NCBI GenBank assembly: GCA_934552695.1
Contig: CAKTER010000050.1
Location: 1 to 9,582, forward strand
Length of the DNA: 9,582 bases
Direction: 5' to 3'
DNA from: an uncultured Eubacteriales bacterium
GTDB taxonomy: Bacteria > Bacillota > Clostridia > Lachnospirales > Anaerotignaceae
The notes beneath the pieces were generated by a model that was not told the DNA's origin, did no database searches, and saw only the letters and a list, made by a program, of their open reading frames with translations. The position numbers and the translations under genes are program-made. Positions 1-6,164 of the stretch are shown here, in pieces. Within the stretch, counting starts at the first letter, position 1. The number at the start of each line of letters is the position of its first letter.

Positions 1-571
1 CTACTGGACAGAAGCTATTTTGTTTACGACAACGAATAATTCTTTTGGGCCAACGGAAATCAGTTACCTTGAAAATCGTTTTTACAACATGGCGATACAG
101 GCCGGGCGCTATCGGGTGAGAAATGGAAATGACCCTAACCCGGGGAATATTACGGAAGAAACGGAGAGTGAACTGGAGGAGTTTATTGACTATGCCAAGA
201 TTATTATGGGGGTGCTGGGCCATCGAGTTTTCGAGCCGATTGTTGCGGTAGCAACTACTGAAGATGGCGAACCCATTCTGTTTTTTGAATATGGTAAAGC
301 CAGAGCGACCGGTAAAAGGACGAGCGATGGGTTTGTTGTTTTACGAGGAAGTAAAATTCACCCGGAAGTCGTAAAAAGTTGTCCAAAACGGGCGGTACAG
401 GATCGTCTTCGGTATGCGGAGTATCTGGATGAGGAAGGAATGCTGGAAACGGACTTGCTTTTCCATAGCCCTTCGGCGGCTGCAAGTTTTGTTGGCGGAG
501 CGTCATTGAATGGTAATGCACTGTGGAAAAACGCCGAGGGGAAAATGCTTAAAGAATTAAGTGGTGAATAG
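1..571 (+). CDS. GIY-YIG nuclease family protein with DUF4357 C-terminus (5' partial)
   Basis: This is the C-terminal part of a protein whose beginning lies left of the window. The frame is open to the left edge (..Y-W-T-E-A-I-L-F-T-T..), so a TTG start at 20 would be an artefact: it is an ordinary Leu codon in the conserved tail of the nuclease domain. The text WTEAILFTT...GPTEISYLENR is what I recall as the end of the GIY-YIG domain in this family. The last third (about nt 302-535) resembles DUF4357, with GKRTSDGF and the signature SPSAAASFVGG..NG..WK. Known proteins of this architecture are about 300 residues with an N-terminal GIY-YIG nuclease, which cannot be checked here because the catalytic part is outside. 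The gene is visibly more AT-rich than the R-M genes that follow. It has a TAG stop, about 90 bases before the endonuclease gene, which has its own promoter, so a functional link is unproven. Confidence 0.8.
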   Translation, partial: YWTEAILFTTTNNSFGPTEISYLENRFYNMAIQAGRYRVRNGNDPNPGNITEETESELEEFIDYAKIIMGVLGHRVFEPIVAVATTEDGEPILFFEYGKARATGKRTSDGFVVLRGSKIHPEVVKSCPKRAVQDRLRYAEYLDEEGMLETDLLFHSPSAAASFVGGASLNGNALWKNAEGKMLKELSGE

Positions 572-611
572 ACGGTTGTCGTCGATTCATTGTGCCCGTT
601 AAAGAAAGAGA

Positions 612-633
612 ATAGATGAAGAGAATCATCTAT
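612..633. promoter_or_regulatory. Perfect 8-bp inverted repeat, putative R-M operator
   Basis: Arms ATAGATGA (612-619) and TCATCTAT (626-633) are perfect reverse complements around a 6-base AT-rich spacer (agagaa). The right arm overlaps the -10 box of the endonuclease promoter. C5 methyltransferases with N-terminal HTH extensions (M.SsoII and M.EcoRII are known cases) bind operators near R-M promoters. The methyltransferase encoded downstream has such an extension, so it is a plausible ligand; this is inference. Confidence 0.55.
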
Positions 634-636
634 AAT
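631..636 (+). promoter_or_regulatory. Promoter -10 box for the R-M operon
   Basis: A perfect TATAAT lies 31 bases before the endonuclease start codon, giving a transcript start near 643. No good -35 hexamer stands 16-18 bases upstream (region 607-614 is gagaat-like), so the promoter may be weak or depend on regulation. It is followed by a strong AAAGGAGG ribosome binding site just before the ATG at 662. Confidence 0.55.
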
Positions 637-661
637 AGTTAGAAGTTAAAGGAGGGGGCCC

Positions 662-1705
662 ATGCAGGAAGCGGAATTTCATACCCTCATCGAAGCGGTT
701 TTGGCAAATCTGGAGGAGGACTGCCGGCAGAACCCTCAAAACTACCGCAAAAGCGGCGAAGCCTTCGAGCCCTGTGTGAAGCGGGCGGTGGAGCAGGCGC
801 TGGCGGCCCGGGGCCTTCCCGACCGGGTGGACTACACCCCCGGCGGACACGGGTTCCCCGATTTCGTTTTGGAGGGCCCCGAGGGGAACCGGTTTGGTAT
901 CGAGGTAAAAAGCTCCTCCGGCCCGGGAAAGGGCTGGCGCATCAACGGCAACAGCGTACAGGGCTCCACCCGGGTGCCAGGGCTGCTCCGAACGGTTATT
1001 GTGTTCGGCAAGGTACGAGGGGCCGAAAGCCTGTTCCGGGCCCGGGACTATGCGGCCAGCGTAGCCAATGTGATGGTCACCCACAGCCCCCGGTATCTCA
1101 TTGATTTGGATGTACCGGAGGGGGAGAGCTTTTTTGACCAATCGCACCTGAGCTATGCCGAGCTGAACCGGTCGGAGCACCCCATTCGGGCTATTACCGA
1201 CTACTTTTTGCGGCAGGGCCAGCGGGCTTGGTGGCTGGCGGAAAGCACTCCGGCCGCCATTCAGATGATGGGGAGCCTGTCCGACTCCCGGCGCCGGGCG
1301 CTGCTGGGGTATGGGCTTGCCCATTTTCCCGAGATTTTTTCTAACAGCCGGACAAAGTTTTACCGGTACATGAGCTGGCTGGCTTCGGAAAAAAGTGTGG
1401 TAGACGCTTCCCTGCGGGACCGGTTTACCGCCGGGGGCCGGGCCGATGTGGTATTGGCCGAAAAAACCTATCCCCGCCTACCCCGGATTTTTACCAATTT
1501 GCACCTTTACCGGCAGGAGGTGCTCCGGGAGCTGGCCGAAGCGGAAGCCGAAGGGCTGGAAGCGGACTGGGGTGTGGCTCCGGCGGCAGCCGGGCCGGAA
1601 CGGGTGGCCCAGTGGGCGCAGCTGGTGGCCGGGCAGGTTTCCGGCGGGGCTTGGGACGAAGAAGAAACGGCGCAGCTGCTGCAAGACATCGTAGGGGACC
1701 CTTAA
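662..1705 (+). CDS. Type II restriction endonuclease (PD-(D/E)XK fold)
   Basis: Predicted 347-residue cytoplasmic endonuclease of a Type II R-M system. The catalytic signature is clear: G-F-P-D67-F, then 13 residues later I-E81-V-K83-S-S, i.e. a D...ExK site of the PD-(D/E)XK nuclease fold, with E36 in an upstream helix as a possible fourth metal-site residue. The rest shows no domain I recognise; the C-terminal 60 residues are rich in Ala and Glu and probably helical. The start at 662 is set by AAAGGAGG a few bases upstream. The gene precedes a cognate-looking C5 methyltransferase on the same strand with 62 bases between them, and this arrangement, together with the nuclease motif, makes the call. 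I cannot name the recognition sequence or an isoschizomer family. The ORF appears intact, with no frameshift or missing catalytic residue. Confidence 0.85.
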   Translation: MQEAEFHTLIEAVLANLEEDCRQNPQNYRKSGEAFEPCVKRAVEQALAARGLPDRVDYTPGGHGFPDFVLEGPEGNRFGIEVKSSSGPGKGWRINGNSVQGSTRVPGLLRTVIVFGKVRGAESLFRARDYAASVANVMVTHSPRYLIDLDVPEGESFFDQSHLSYAELNRSEHPIRAITDYFLRQGQRAWWLAESTPAAIQMMGSLSDSRRRALLGYGLAHFPEIFSNSRTKFYRYMSWLASEKSVVDASLRDRFTAGGRADVVLAEKTYPRLPRIFTNLHLYRQEVLRELAEAEAEGLEADWGVAPAAAGPERVAQWAQLVAGQVSGGAWDEEETAQLLQDIVGDP

Positions 1706-1706
1706 A

Positions 1707-1765
1707 AAAAACCCTCCTGTTGCATTTTTTCGCCAAAACGAATAGAATGGAAGCAGGAGGTTTTT
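1707..1765 (+). promoter_or_regulatory. Hairpin masking the methyltransferase ribosome binding site
   Basis: The 5' arm 1707-1719 (AAAAACC-C-TCCTG) pairs over 12 bp, with one bulged C, with the 3' arm 1754-1765 (CAGGAGGTTTTT); the loop is 34 bases. The 3' arm contains AGGAGG (1755-1760), the ribosome binding site of the methyltransferase. The 5' arm begins two bases after the endonuclease stop, so a ribosome terminating there would melt it. The 3' arm ends in five T, so weak terminator activity is an alternative, though the loop is long for that. Confidence 0.55.
1720..1748 (+). promoter_or_regulatory. Possible internal promoter for the methyltransferase
   Basis: TTGCAT (1720-1725) and TAGAAT (1743-1748) are separated by exactly 17 bases. 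The -35 matches consensus only 3 of 6, the -10 5 of 6. A transcript would start near 1755, right at the ribosome binding site, giving a leader of about 13 bases that lacks the masking 5' arm. It is a moderate-quality prediction. Confidence 0.4.
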
Positions 1766-1767
1766 GC

Positions 1768-3198
1768 ATGGAGAGTTTTATGAGCGTAGGGGAGGCTGCC
1801 GCAAAATGGCAGGTGTCCTGCCGGCGGATTCAACTATATTGCAGTCAGGGGCGTATTCCCGGGGCGCAAAAGCAAAGCGGGGTGTGGCTGCTCCCCGGAA
1901 ACGCCCGGAAGCCGGAGCGGCAGCGGCCCGGCGTAAAACCGGAGAAAAAACAACCGGTTCGGCGGGTGCTTTCGCTGTTTTCCGGTTGTGGGGGAATGGA
2001 TTTGGGTTTTGAGGGGGGCTTTGCAGTGGGGCGAGCCTCGCTGAACCCGGCGCTCCACCCGGATTGGGCGGTTAAGCCGCTGGGGAACGGCTGGGTACAG
2101 CTCCCCCGCACCCGGTTCCAAACGGTGTTTGCCAACGACATCCGGCCCGACGCCAAAGCGGCCTGGACCCGGTATTTTGGGAAGCGGGGCACGCCGGAAG
2201 CCCTGTATTATTTGGATAGCATTGTAGACCTGGTGAAGCTCCAGCGGGAAAACGGGGTGCCGGTGTTTCCGCAAAACATCGACGTAGTCACCGGGGGCTT
2301 CCCCTGTCAGGATTTTTCTGTGGCGGGCAAGCGCCGGGGGTTCCAATCCACCAAAAGCCATACCGGCGGGGCTATGGCCGACGAGCCCTCGGTGGAGAAC
2401 CGGGGCCAGCTGTATATGTGGATGCGGGAGGCGATTGCTTTGGTGCAGCCTAAGGTGTTTGTGGCCGAAAACGTAAAGGGGCTGACAAACCTGGCGGACG
2501 CCAAAGAGATTATCGAGCATGACTTTTCCACGGTTTGCGACGGGGGTTATGCGGTAATCCCCGCCCGGGTGTTGCTGGCGGCGGATTTTGGCGTGCCCCA
2601 AAGCCGGGAACGGGTGATTTTTTATGGGCTGAAAAAAAGCGCCCTTACCCCCGCCGCCCGGGCCGCCTTTGCCGGGGAGAGCGTTTTGCCGGATTACGAC
2701 CCTTACCCGATGCCGACCCACAGCGCTGTGCCGGAGAACGGGCGATTGCCCTTTGTAACGGTAGGACAGGCGCTGGCGGGGCTGTTGGAGCCGGAGGAGA
2801 GCGCCGACCTTTCCCAAAAGCGGTACTCGTTGGCGAAATATTTGGGGAAGCATTGTCAGGGACAGACGGAGGTACCGCTGGAGGGCATTGGGCCCACCAT
2901 CCGGTCGGAGCACCACGGGAACATCGAGTACCGGCGGCTGAGTGCGGAGCATGGGGGGACCCACACGGCCGAGCTGGCGGCGGGCCTGCCGGAACGGCGG
3001 CTGACGGTGCGGGAGTGCGCCCGGCTGCAAACCTTCCCCGACGACTACGAATTTGTGACGCCCCGACAGCGGAAGCAAAGAGGGGTTTCGGCCTCCGATG
3101 CGTATAAGATTATCGGCAATGCGGTGCCGCCGCTGTTGGGCTTCCACATTGCCATGCGCTTGCAGGAGAATTGGGAACGGTATTTTGGAGAGGAATAA
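1768..3198 (+). CDS. DNA (cytosine-5) methyltransferase with N-terminal HTH
   Basis: 476-residue SAM-dependent methyltransferase that protects host sites from the endonuclease encoded upstream. C5-methyltransferase motifs are in canonical order: motif I FSGCGGMDLGF (71-81), motif IV with catalytic Cys in GGFPC180Q, motif VI E234-N-V-K, motif VIII QSRER (278-282), the motif IX region LTVRECARLQTFP (412-424) and motif X GNAVPP (450-455). The target-recognition region lies roughly at 283-410. The N-terminus (6-49, SVGEAAAKWQVS..RRIQ....GRIPGA) reads as a MerR/excisionase-type helix-turn-helix, followed by a basic linker (50-66). Such extensions act as transcriptional regulators in some C5 methyltransferases. 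The open frame extends back to 1612 inside the endonuclease gene, but AGGAGG at 1755-1760, seven bases before ATG 1768, fixes this start; the extra 52 residues are low-complexity Arg/Ala/Gly. Sequence specificity cannot be read by eye. Confidence 0.95.
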   Translation: MESFMSVGEAAAKWQVSCRRIQLYCSQGRIPGAQKQSGVWLLPGNARKPERQRPGVKPEKKQPVRRVLSLFSGCGGMDLGFEGGFAVGRASLNPALHPDWAVKPLGNGWVQLPRTRFQTVFANDIRPDAKAAWTRYFGKRGTPEALYYLDSIVDLVKLQRENGVPVFPQNIDVVTGGFPCQDFSVAGKRRGFQSTKSHTGGAMADEPSVENRGQLYMWMREAIALVQPKVFVAENVKGLTNLADAKEIIEHDFSTVCDGGYAVIPARVLLAADFGVPQSRERVIFYGLKKSALTPAARAAFAGESVLPDYDPYPMPTHSAVPENGRLPFVTVGQALAGLLEPEESADLSQKRYSLAKYLGKHCQGQTEVPLEGIGPTIRSEHHGNIEYRRLSAEHGGTHTAELAAGLPERRLTVRECARLQTFPDDYEFVTPRQRKQRGVSASDAYKIIGNAVPPLLGFHIAMRLQENWERYFGEE

Positions 3199-3245
3199 AG
3201 CGGAAGCCTTTGCCCATCCGGCCAAAAAGGCGGCGCAACCACGCA

Positions 3246-3290
3246 AAAGCCCTTGGAGCTCCGGAAAAACAAAGGAGTGCCAAGGGCTTT
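3246..3290. terminator. Bidirectional hairpin terminator between convergent operons
   Basis: An 11-bp perfect stem, AAAGCCCTTGG (3246-3256) with CCAAGGGCTTT (3280-3290), can be extended inside by CTCC/GGAG. It lies between the methyltransferase stop and the end of the SWIM-like gene on the other strand. The minus-strand side has four T after the stem (GGGCTTTTG) and the plus side three, so both tails are short. Confidence 0.7.
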
Positions 3291-3313
3291 ATAGGTTTAT
3301 AGAATGGCTGGAA

Positions 3314-4135
3314 TCAGCGGAGAGGCTTCAGCTCCAGTACCGTTTGCGGTTGGCCATCCACGGCCATGGAAAACAGGGTGGGGGTAAATACCGCAGCAAA
3401 ATAGCCGGAGGCGTCCCACTCTTTGCTATAGCGGGCTTGAATGTCTTTTAACGTATCCTGGAGCTGGAGCAAAACGGCAACCTGATGCTTACAGGGAGCG
3501 TAACAGGGGCCGCTGCAAAAGAGCTGGCTTACCTGCCCGTCCCGATACCGAAACTCCACCTCGTAGGGGCGGCTGCCCTCAACAATAGCCCGGCCCCGGT
3601 CGCCGTCCAGACAGAGGTACGGCACCCGGTTTTGACAGTAATATTCCCCGCCCCGGTCGATGGTTGCCGGAGAAAAACCGAAGTCGGAAAGATGCTGGAG
3701 CGGGACGCCCTCCTTGCCAAACTGGACGGCGTATTCTTCGTCCTCGGTACGGGGCGGAAGCACCCAGCTGCGGAATTGCTCATAGGGCAGGGCGGCGGGG
3801 TCAAAGGTAATCGAGTGGAACCCGGCGCTGTAAAAGCAGCCCCACACGGTGGTGTTGGCCCGAGCAATGACCTGCTTGTAGTCGGAGATTCGGATTTTAA
3901 AGCTGGTATTGACAGAGGTCACCCGGCCCGGGTAACCGGCCAGCTTGCCTTCAACAAAAACAAGGTCGCCCTTTTTTAAAGGGAACCGATTGTTATAATA
4001 GGCCCAGGCTTGCTGCCGGTGGGGAAAGTATACCTGCACCACCGAACAAACGGCTTCGGCCGGGGGGAAAGAAGCCGGGCGGGCGTTTTCTTTGTTTTCG
4101 GGGCAAACGTCTTTTCCAAAGCCAATGGGGTTCAT
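3314..4135 (-). CDS. SWIM-like zinc-finger protein, function unknown
   Basis: 273-residue soluble protein, not assigned to a named function. The N-terminal half (about 31-110) looks all-beta, with a segment (NRFPLKKGDLVFVEGKLAG, about 49-67) suggesting a small beta-barrel. Near the C-terminus, C207-x3-C211-x3-C215-K-H217 followed by a hydrophobic helix (QVAVLLQLQ) resembles a SWIM zinc finger, whose usual pattern is CxC..CxH; the first pair is spaced one residue pair wider here. SWIM fingers bind DNA or protein. The reading frame is open back to 4201, but AAAGGAGG (rc of 4143-4150) seven bases before the ATG at 4135 decides the start, and nothing resembling a site precedes the longer version. 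It lies 86 bases downstream of the WYL regulator gene on the same strand, with no convincing promoter between, so co-transcription is likely. The terminator at 3246-3290 follows. Confidence 0.75.
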   Translation of the reverse strand: MNPIGFGKDVCPENKENARPASFPPAEAVCSVVQVYFPHRQQAWAYYNNRFPLKKGDLVFVEGKLAGYPGRVTSVNTSFKIRISDYKQVIARANTTVWGCFYSAGFHSITFDPAALPYEQFRSWVLPPRTEDEEYAVQFGKEGVPLQHLSDFGFSPATIDRGGEYYCQNRVPYLCLDGDRGRAIVEGSRPYEVEFRYRDGQVSQLFCSGPCYAPCKHQVAVLLQLQDTLKDIQARYSKEWDASGYFAAVFTPTLFSMAVDGQPQTVLELKPLR

Positions 4136-4221
4136 AGGGTAGCCTCCTTTACAAATTGGTTCCGGTGGGTTATTTTTAGGATAGCAGAGGAGGTGTCCCA
4201 TAAAACGGACAGAAGGCGGGG

Positions 4222-5217
4222 CTAGGGGGCGGTAGAGGGGTACAAGGCTAACACACTAGCCAAATGCTGGGCCATTTTTTCTACCACCTCCGGCGGGCCG
4301 ATGATACGGGCTTGGGGGCCAAGCCCGCAAACCCAGGCAAAAAACTGGGGGCTGACGGCCACGGGGACGGCCACGGTAAAATGGTCGTCTCCATCGGGAA
4401 TCAAGGTGACGTCCCGGCCCAGCCGGTCCAAAGCCACCCCGACCAGCTGGTTTTCAAACCGCATCCGCACCAGCTTTTCCTCGCCGCCGAACATCCCAAA
4501 TACCTTGCGGGAGTACACGGCCATATCCGGCGGTGGGCAGGCGGCGTCCCGCTCTGTTTCCAGCGGGGTCAGGTCGGTCATTTTATCGACCCGGTAGTGT
4601 TTCCGTATTCCGGCGGCCGCATCATAGGCTACCAGATAGTAGTTTTCGTCGTCCCAAGTCAAAGCCAGCGGGCTGACGATGTAAAAGCCGTTGTTTTTGC
4701 GGAAGCGCCGTTCCTTGGTGACGGTGTAATCGAAATACCGGAAGCGCAGCTGCCGGTTTTGGGCAATGGCCGTGTGGATGCGGTCCACGTTATAATAAAT
4801 GGACTCGTTCATGGTTTTGATGCGGTTTTTTACAAACACCTGCCGGTTTAGCTGCTGGGCCTCGTAGCGGCTGGTCAGCCCCTCCAGCTTTTGGATGAGG
4901 GATAGGGTCTTTTTGTGGGTGATAAACTTGGAGGCCTGTACGCTGTCCACCAAAAGCTTTAATTCCGGCAGCTCAAAGTCCCGGCTCCCCAAATAGTAAC
5001 CGGTTTGGCCGCCAGTTTTGGTGGTTACAATATCCAGCCCAAACAGCCGTAGGGCCTCCAAATCGTCGTAGAGGCTTTTGCGTTCGGCGGGAATCCCCTG
5101 CGTTAGGAGGTAGGCAATCAGTTGCTTTATGGAAACCGGGTGGGCTTCGTCGGAGTTATGCTGCAAGTATTGCAAAACATACAAAATCTTTAGTTTTTGG
5201 TTGGGGTTTTTGGCCAT
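4222..5217 (-). CDS. WYL-domain transcriptional regulator (wHTH-WYL-WCX)
   Basis: 331-residue regulator with the standard three-part architecture. Residues 5-75 form a winged helix-turn-helix (KLKILYVLQYL...SIKQLIAYL....ERKSLYDDLEALRLFG). Residues about 142-217 are the WYL ligand-sensing domain (VDRIHTAIAQNRQLRFRYF...SPLALTWDDENYYLVAYD...HYRVDKM). Residues about 248-328 are the C-terminal WCX extension. Members bind DNA and sense nucleic acid fragments, nucleotides or other small ligands; several control defence genes. The ligand here is unknown. The ATG at 5217 is preceded by GGAGG (rc about 5225-5229). It is the first gene of a probable two-gene minus-strand operon with the SWIM-like protein, which is its most likely functional partner or target. 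It sits near an R-M system, but convergent to it, so regulation of the R-M genes is only a possibility. Confidence 0.92.
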   Translation of the reverse strand: MAKNPNQKLKILYVLQYLQHNSDEAHPVSIKQLIAYLLTQGIPAERKSLYDDLEALRLFGLDIVTTKTGGQTGYYLGSRDFELPELKLLVDSVQASKFITHKKTLSLIQKLEGLTSRYEAQQLNRQVFVKNRIKTMNESIYYNVDRIHTAIAQNRQLRFRYFDYTVTKERRFRKNNGFYIVSPLALTWDDENYYLVAYDAAAGIRKHYRVDKMTDLTPLETERDAACPPPDMAVYSRKVFGMFGGEEKLVRMRFENQLVGVALDRLGRDVTLIPDGDDHFTVAVPVAVSPQFFAWVCGLGPQARIIGPPEVVEKMAQHLASVLALYPSTAP

Positions 5218-5377
5218 ACAAGCACCTCCGGGTTTGGGATGGCTTCGGGCAATCCAAGGGCTTAGTCGGTTTTGGCGGATAGCCGCAGGCCCTCTTTGGG
5301 AGCCGCAGCTTACTGTGCAACGGTCGCCGGGGCAGCCGGGACTTGTTGATTTTAAGCCAAAGGGCTTTTACAACGGT

Positions 5378-5406
5378 ATCATACCATAGTTGGGGAGGGG
5401 AGTAAA
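5378..5406 (-). promoter_or_regulatory. Promoter for the WYL/SWIM operon
   Basis: On the minus strand, TTTACT (rc of 5401-5406) and TATGAT (rc of 5378-5383) are separated by exactly 17 bases, matching 4/6 and 5/6 of consensus. Transcription would start near 5371, leaving a leader of about 150 bases before the WYL start codon. I see no recognisable riboswitch in that leader. It contains a 5-bp AAGCC/GGCTT hairpin at about 5354-5367. Confidence 0.6.
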
Positions 5407-5484
5407 GACGGCAGGAACCGGCAGAACGTTTAGACAAAAAGATGAAAATGCACAAATTTTAGATGCCGGAACGGGTTTTTTCTA

Positions 5485-5513
5485 TTGTTAGTTGTAGAAA
5501 TCGTGTATAGAAT
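5485..5513 (+). promoter_or_regulatory. Promoter for the DUF308/radical SAM operon
   Basis: TTGTTA (5485-5490) and TAGAAT (5508-5513) have exactly 17 bases between them. The start would be near 5520, 20 bases before the ATG at 5541. The 323-base gap 5218-5540 is thus explained by two back-to-back promoters and the WYL leader. Confidence 0.65.
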
Positions 5514-5540
5514 AAGTTGAAATCTGGGGAAAGGAAGTGA

Positions 5541-6131
5541 ATGCGGGACGTGAAGAAAGCAGGACGGGTTCGGATTGCACGAAACGGGTATCTGCTTATG
5601 TCAACGGTCTTTTATATTGCCGGGGTGCTGTATATGTTCCTGTTGGATATTTCGCCGCTGGTGCTCTGTGTGACGGCGGGCGTAATCCTGTGCGTGTACG
5701 GCATATTTAAGATCATTGGGTATCTATCGGCAGATCTGTACTGTCTGGCTTTTCAGCATGACCTGGCAGAAGGAATCTTGCTGGTAACGCTGGGGTGCAT
5801 CACGCTATGTGCCTCGCATAAGATTATTCCCTTTTTGATACCGGGATTAGGTATCCTGGTTTTGTTGGATAGTCTTTTGACCATACAGACAGCCAAGGAC
5901 GCCAAAGCCTTTGGCTTGCCGGAATGGCGGAAGATTCTGATTGCAGCATTGGCAGCCGGTGTGTTTGGGGTACTTGCTATCCTGTGCCCGATGGCCAGTG
6001 TGGCGACCAGCCACATTTTTGTGGGCATTGCGCTTATTGCCGAGGGGGCGATGACGCATTGCGTGGTGATGTATACGGTTAAGGAAGCGAAAGAAGCTTT
6101 GACAGCAGAGGAGTGTACGACAGAGGATTAA
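5541..6131 (+). CDS. DUF308 (HdeD-like) integral membrane protein
   Basis: 196-residue membrane protein, with about six predicted transmembrane helices: roughly 15-35, 38-60, 74-92, 94-115, 131-149 and 155-180, in three helical pairs of the kind typical for DUF308. HdeD of Escherichia coli, in the same broad family, is linked to acid resistance, but no biochemical function is established for the Firmicute members. The N-terminus is basic (KKAGRVRIARN) and so probably cytoplasmic, and the tail is an acidic, helical stretch (KEAKEALTAEECTTED). AAAGGAAG lies just before the ATG at 5541. The radical SAM gene begins 33 bases after the stop on the same strand, with no promoter or terminator seen between, so they are likely one operon. 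A membrane protein beside a radical SAM enzyme could anchor it or handle a lipid or peptide product; this is speculation. Confidence 0.8.
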   Translation: MRDVKKAGRVRIARNGYLLMSTVFYIAGVLYMFLLDISPLVLCVTAGVILCVYGIFKIIGYLSADLYCLAFQHDLAEGILLVTLGCITLCASHKIIPFLIPGLGILVLLDSLLTIQTAKDAKAFGLPEWRKILIAALAAGVFGVLAILCPMASVATSHIFVGIALIAEGAMTHCVVMYTVKEAKEALTAEECTTED

Positions 6132-6164
6132 CCGACGGGAAAATTAGTTTGGAGGTATTGTATC

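Noticed and set aside
626..1324. A 232-codon minus-strand frame over the endonuclease
   Set aside because: Overlaps the catalytic-motif-bearing endonuclease fully and is preceded by no ribosome binding site.
1612..1767. A longer methyltransferase N-terminus overlapping the endonuclease gene
   Set aside because: The added 52 residues are low-complexity Arg/Ala/Gly in a shadow frame; AGGAGG at 1755-1760 points to the ATG at 1768.
1834..3246. A 470-codon open frame antisense to the methyltransferase
   Set aside because: It mirrors a gene with all C5-methyltransferase motifs, has no ribosome binding site, and its product is Arg/Pro/His-rich without a recognisable domain; a GC-rich shadow.
5354..5367. 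AAGCC/GGCTT hairpin followed by T's as a plus-strand terminator
   Set aside because: Only a 5-bp stem, and no plus-strand gene ends upstream of it.
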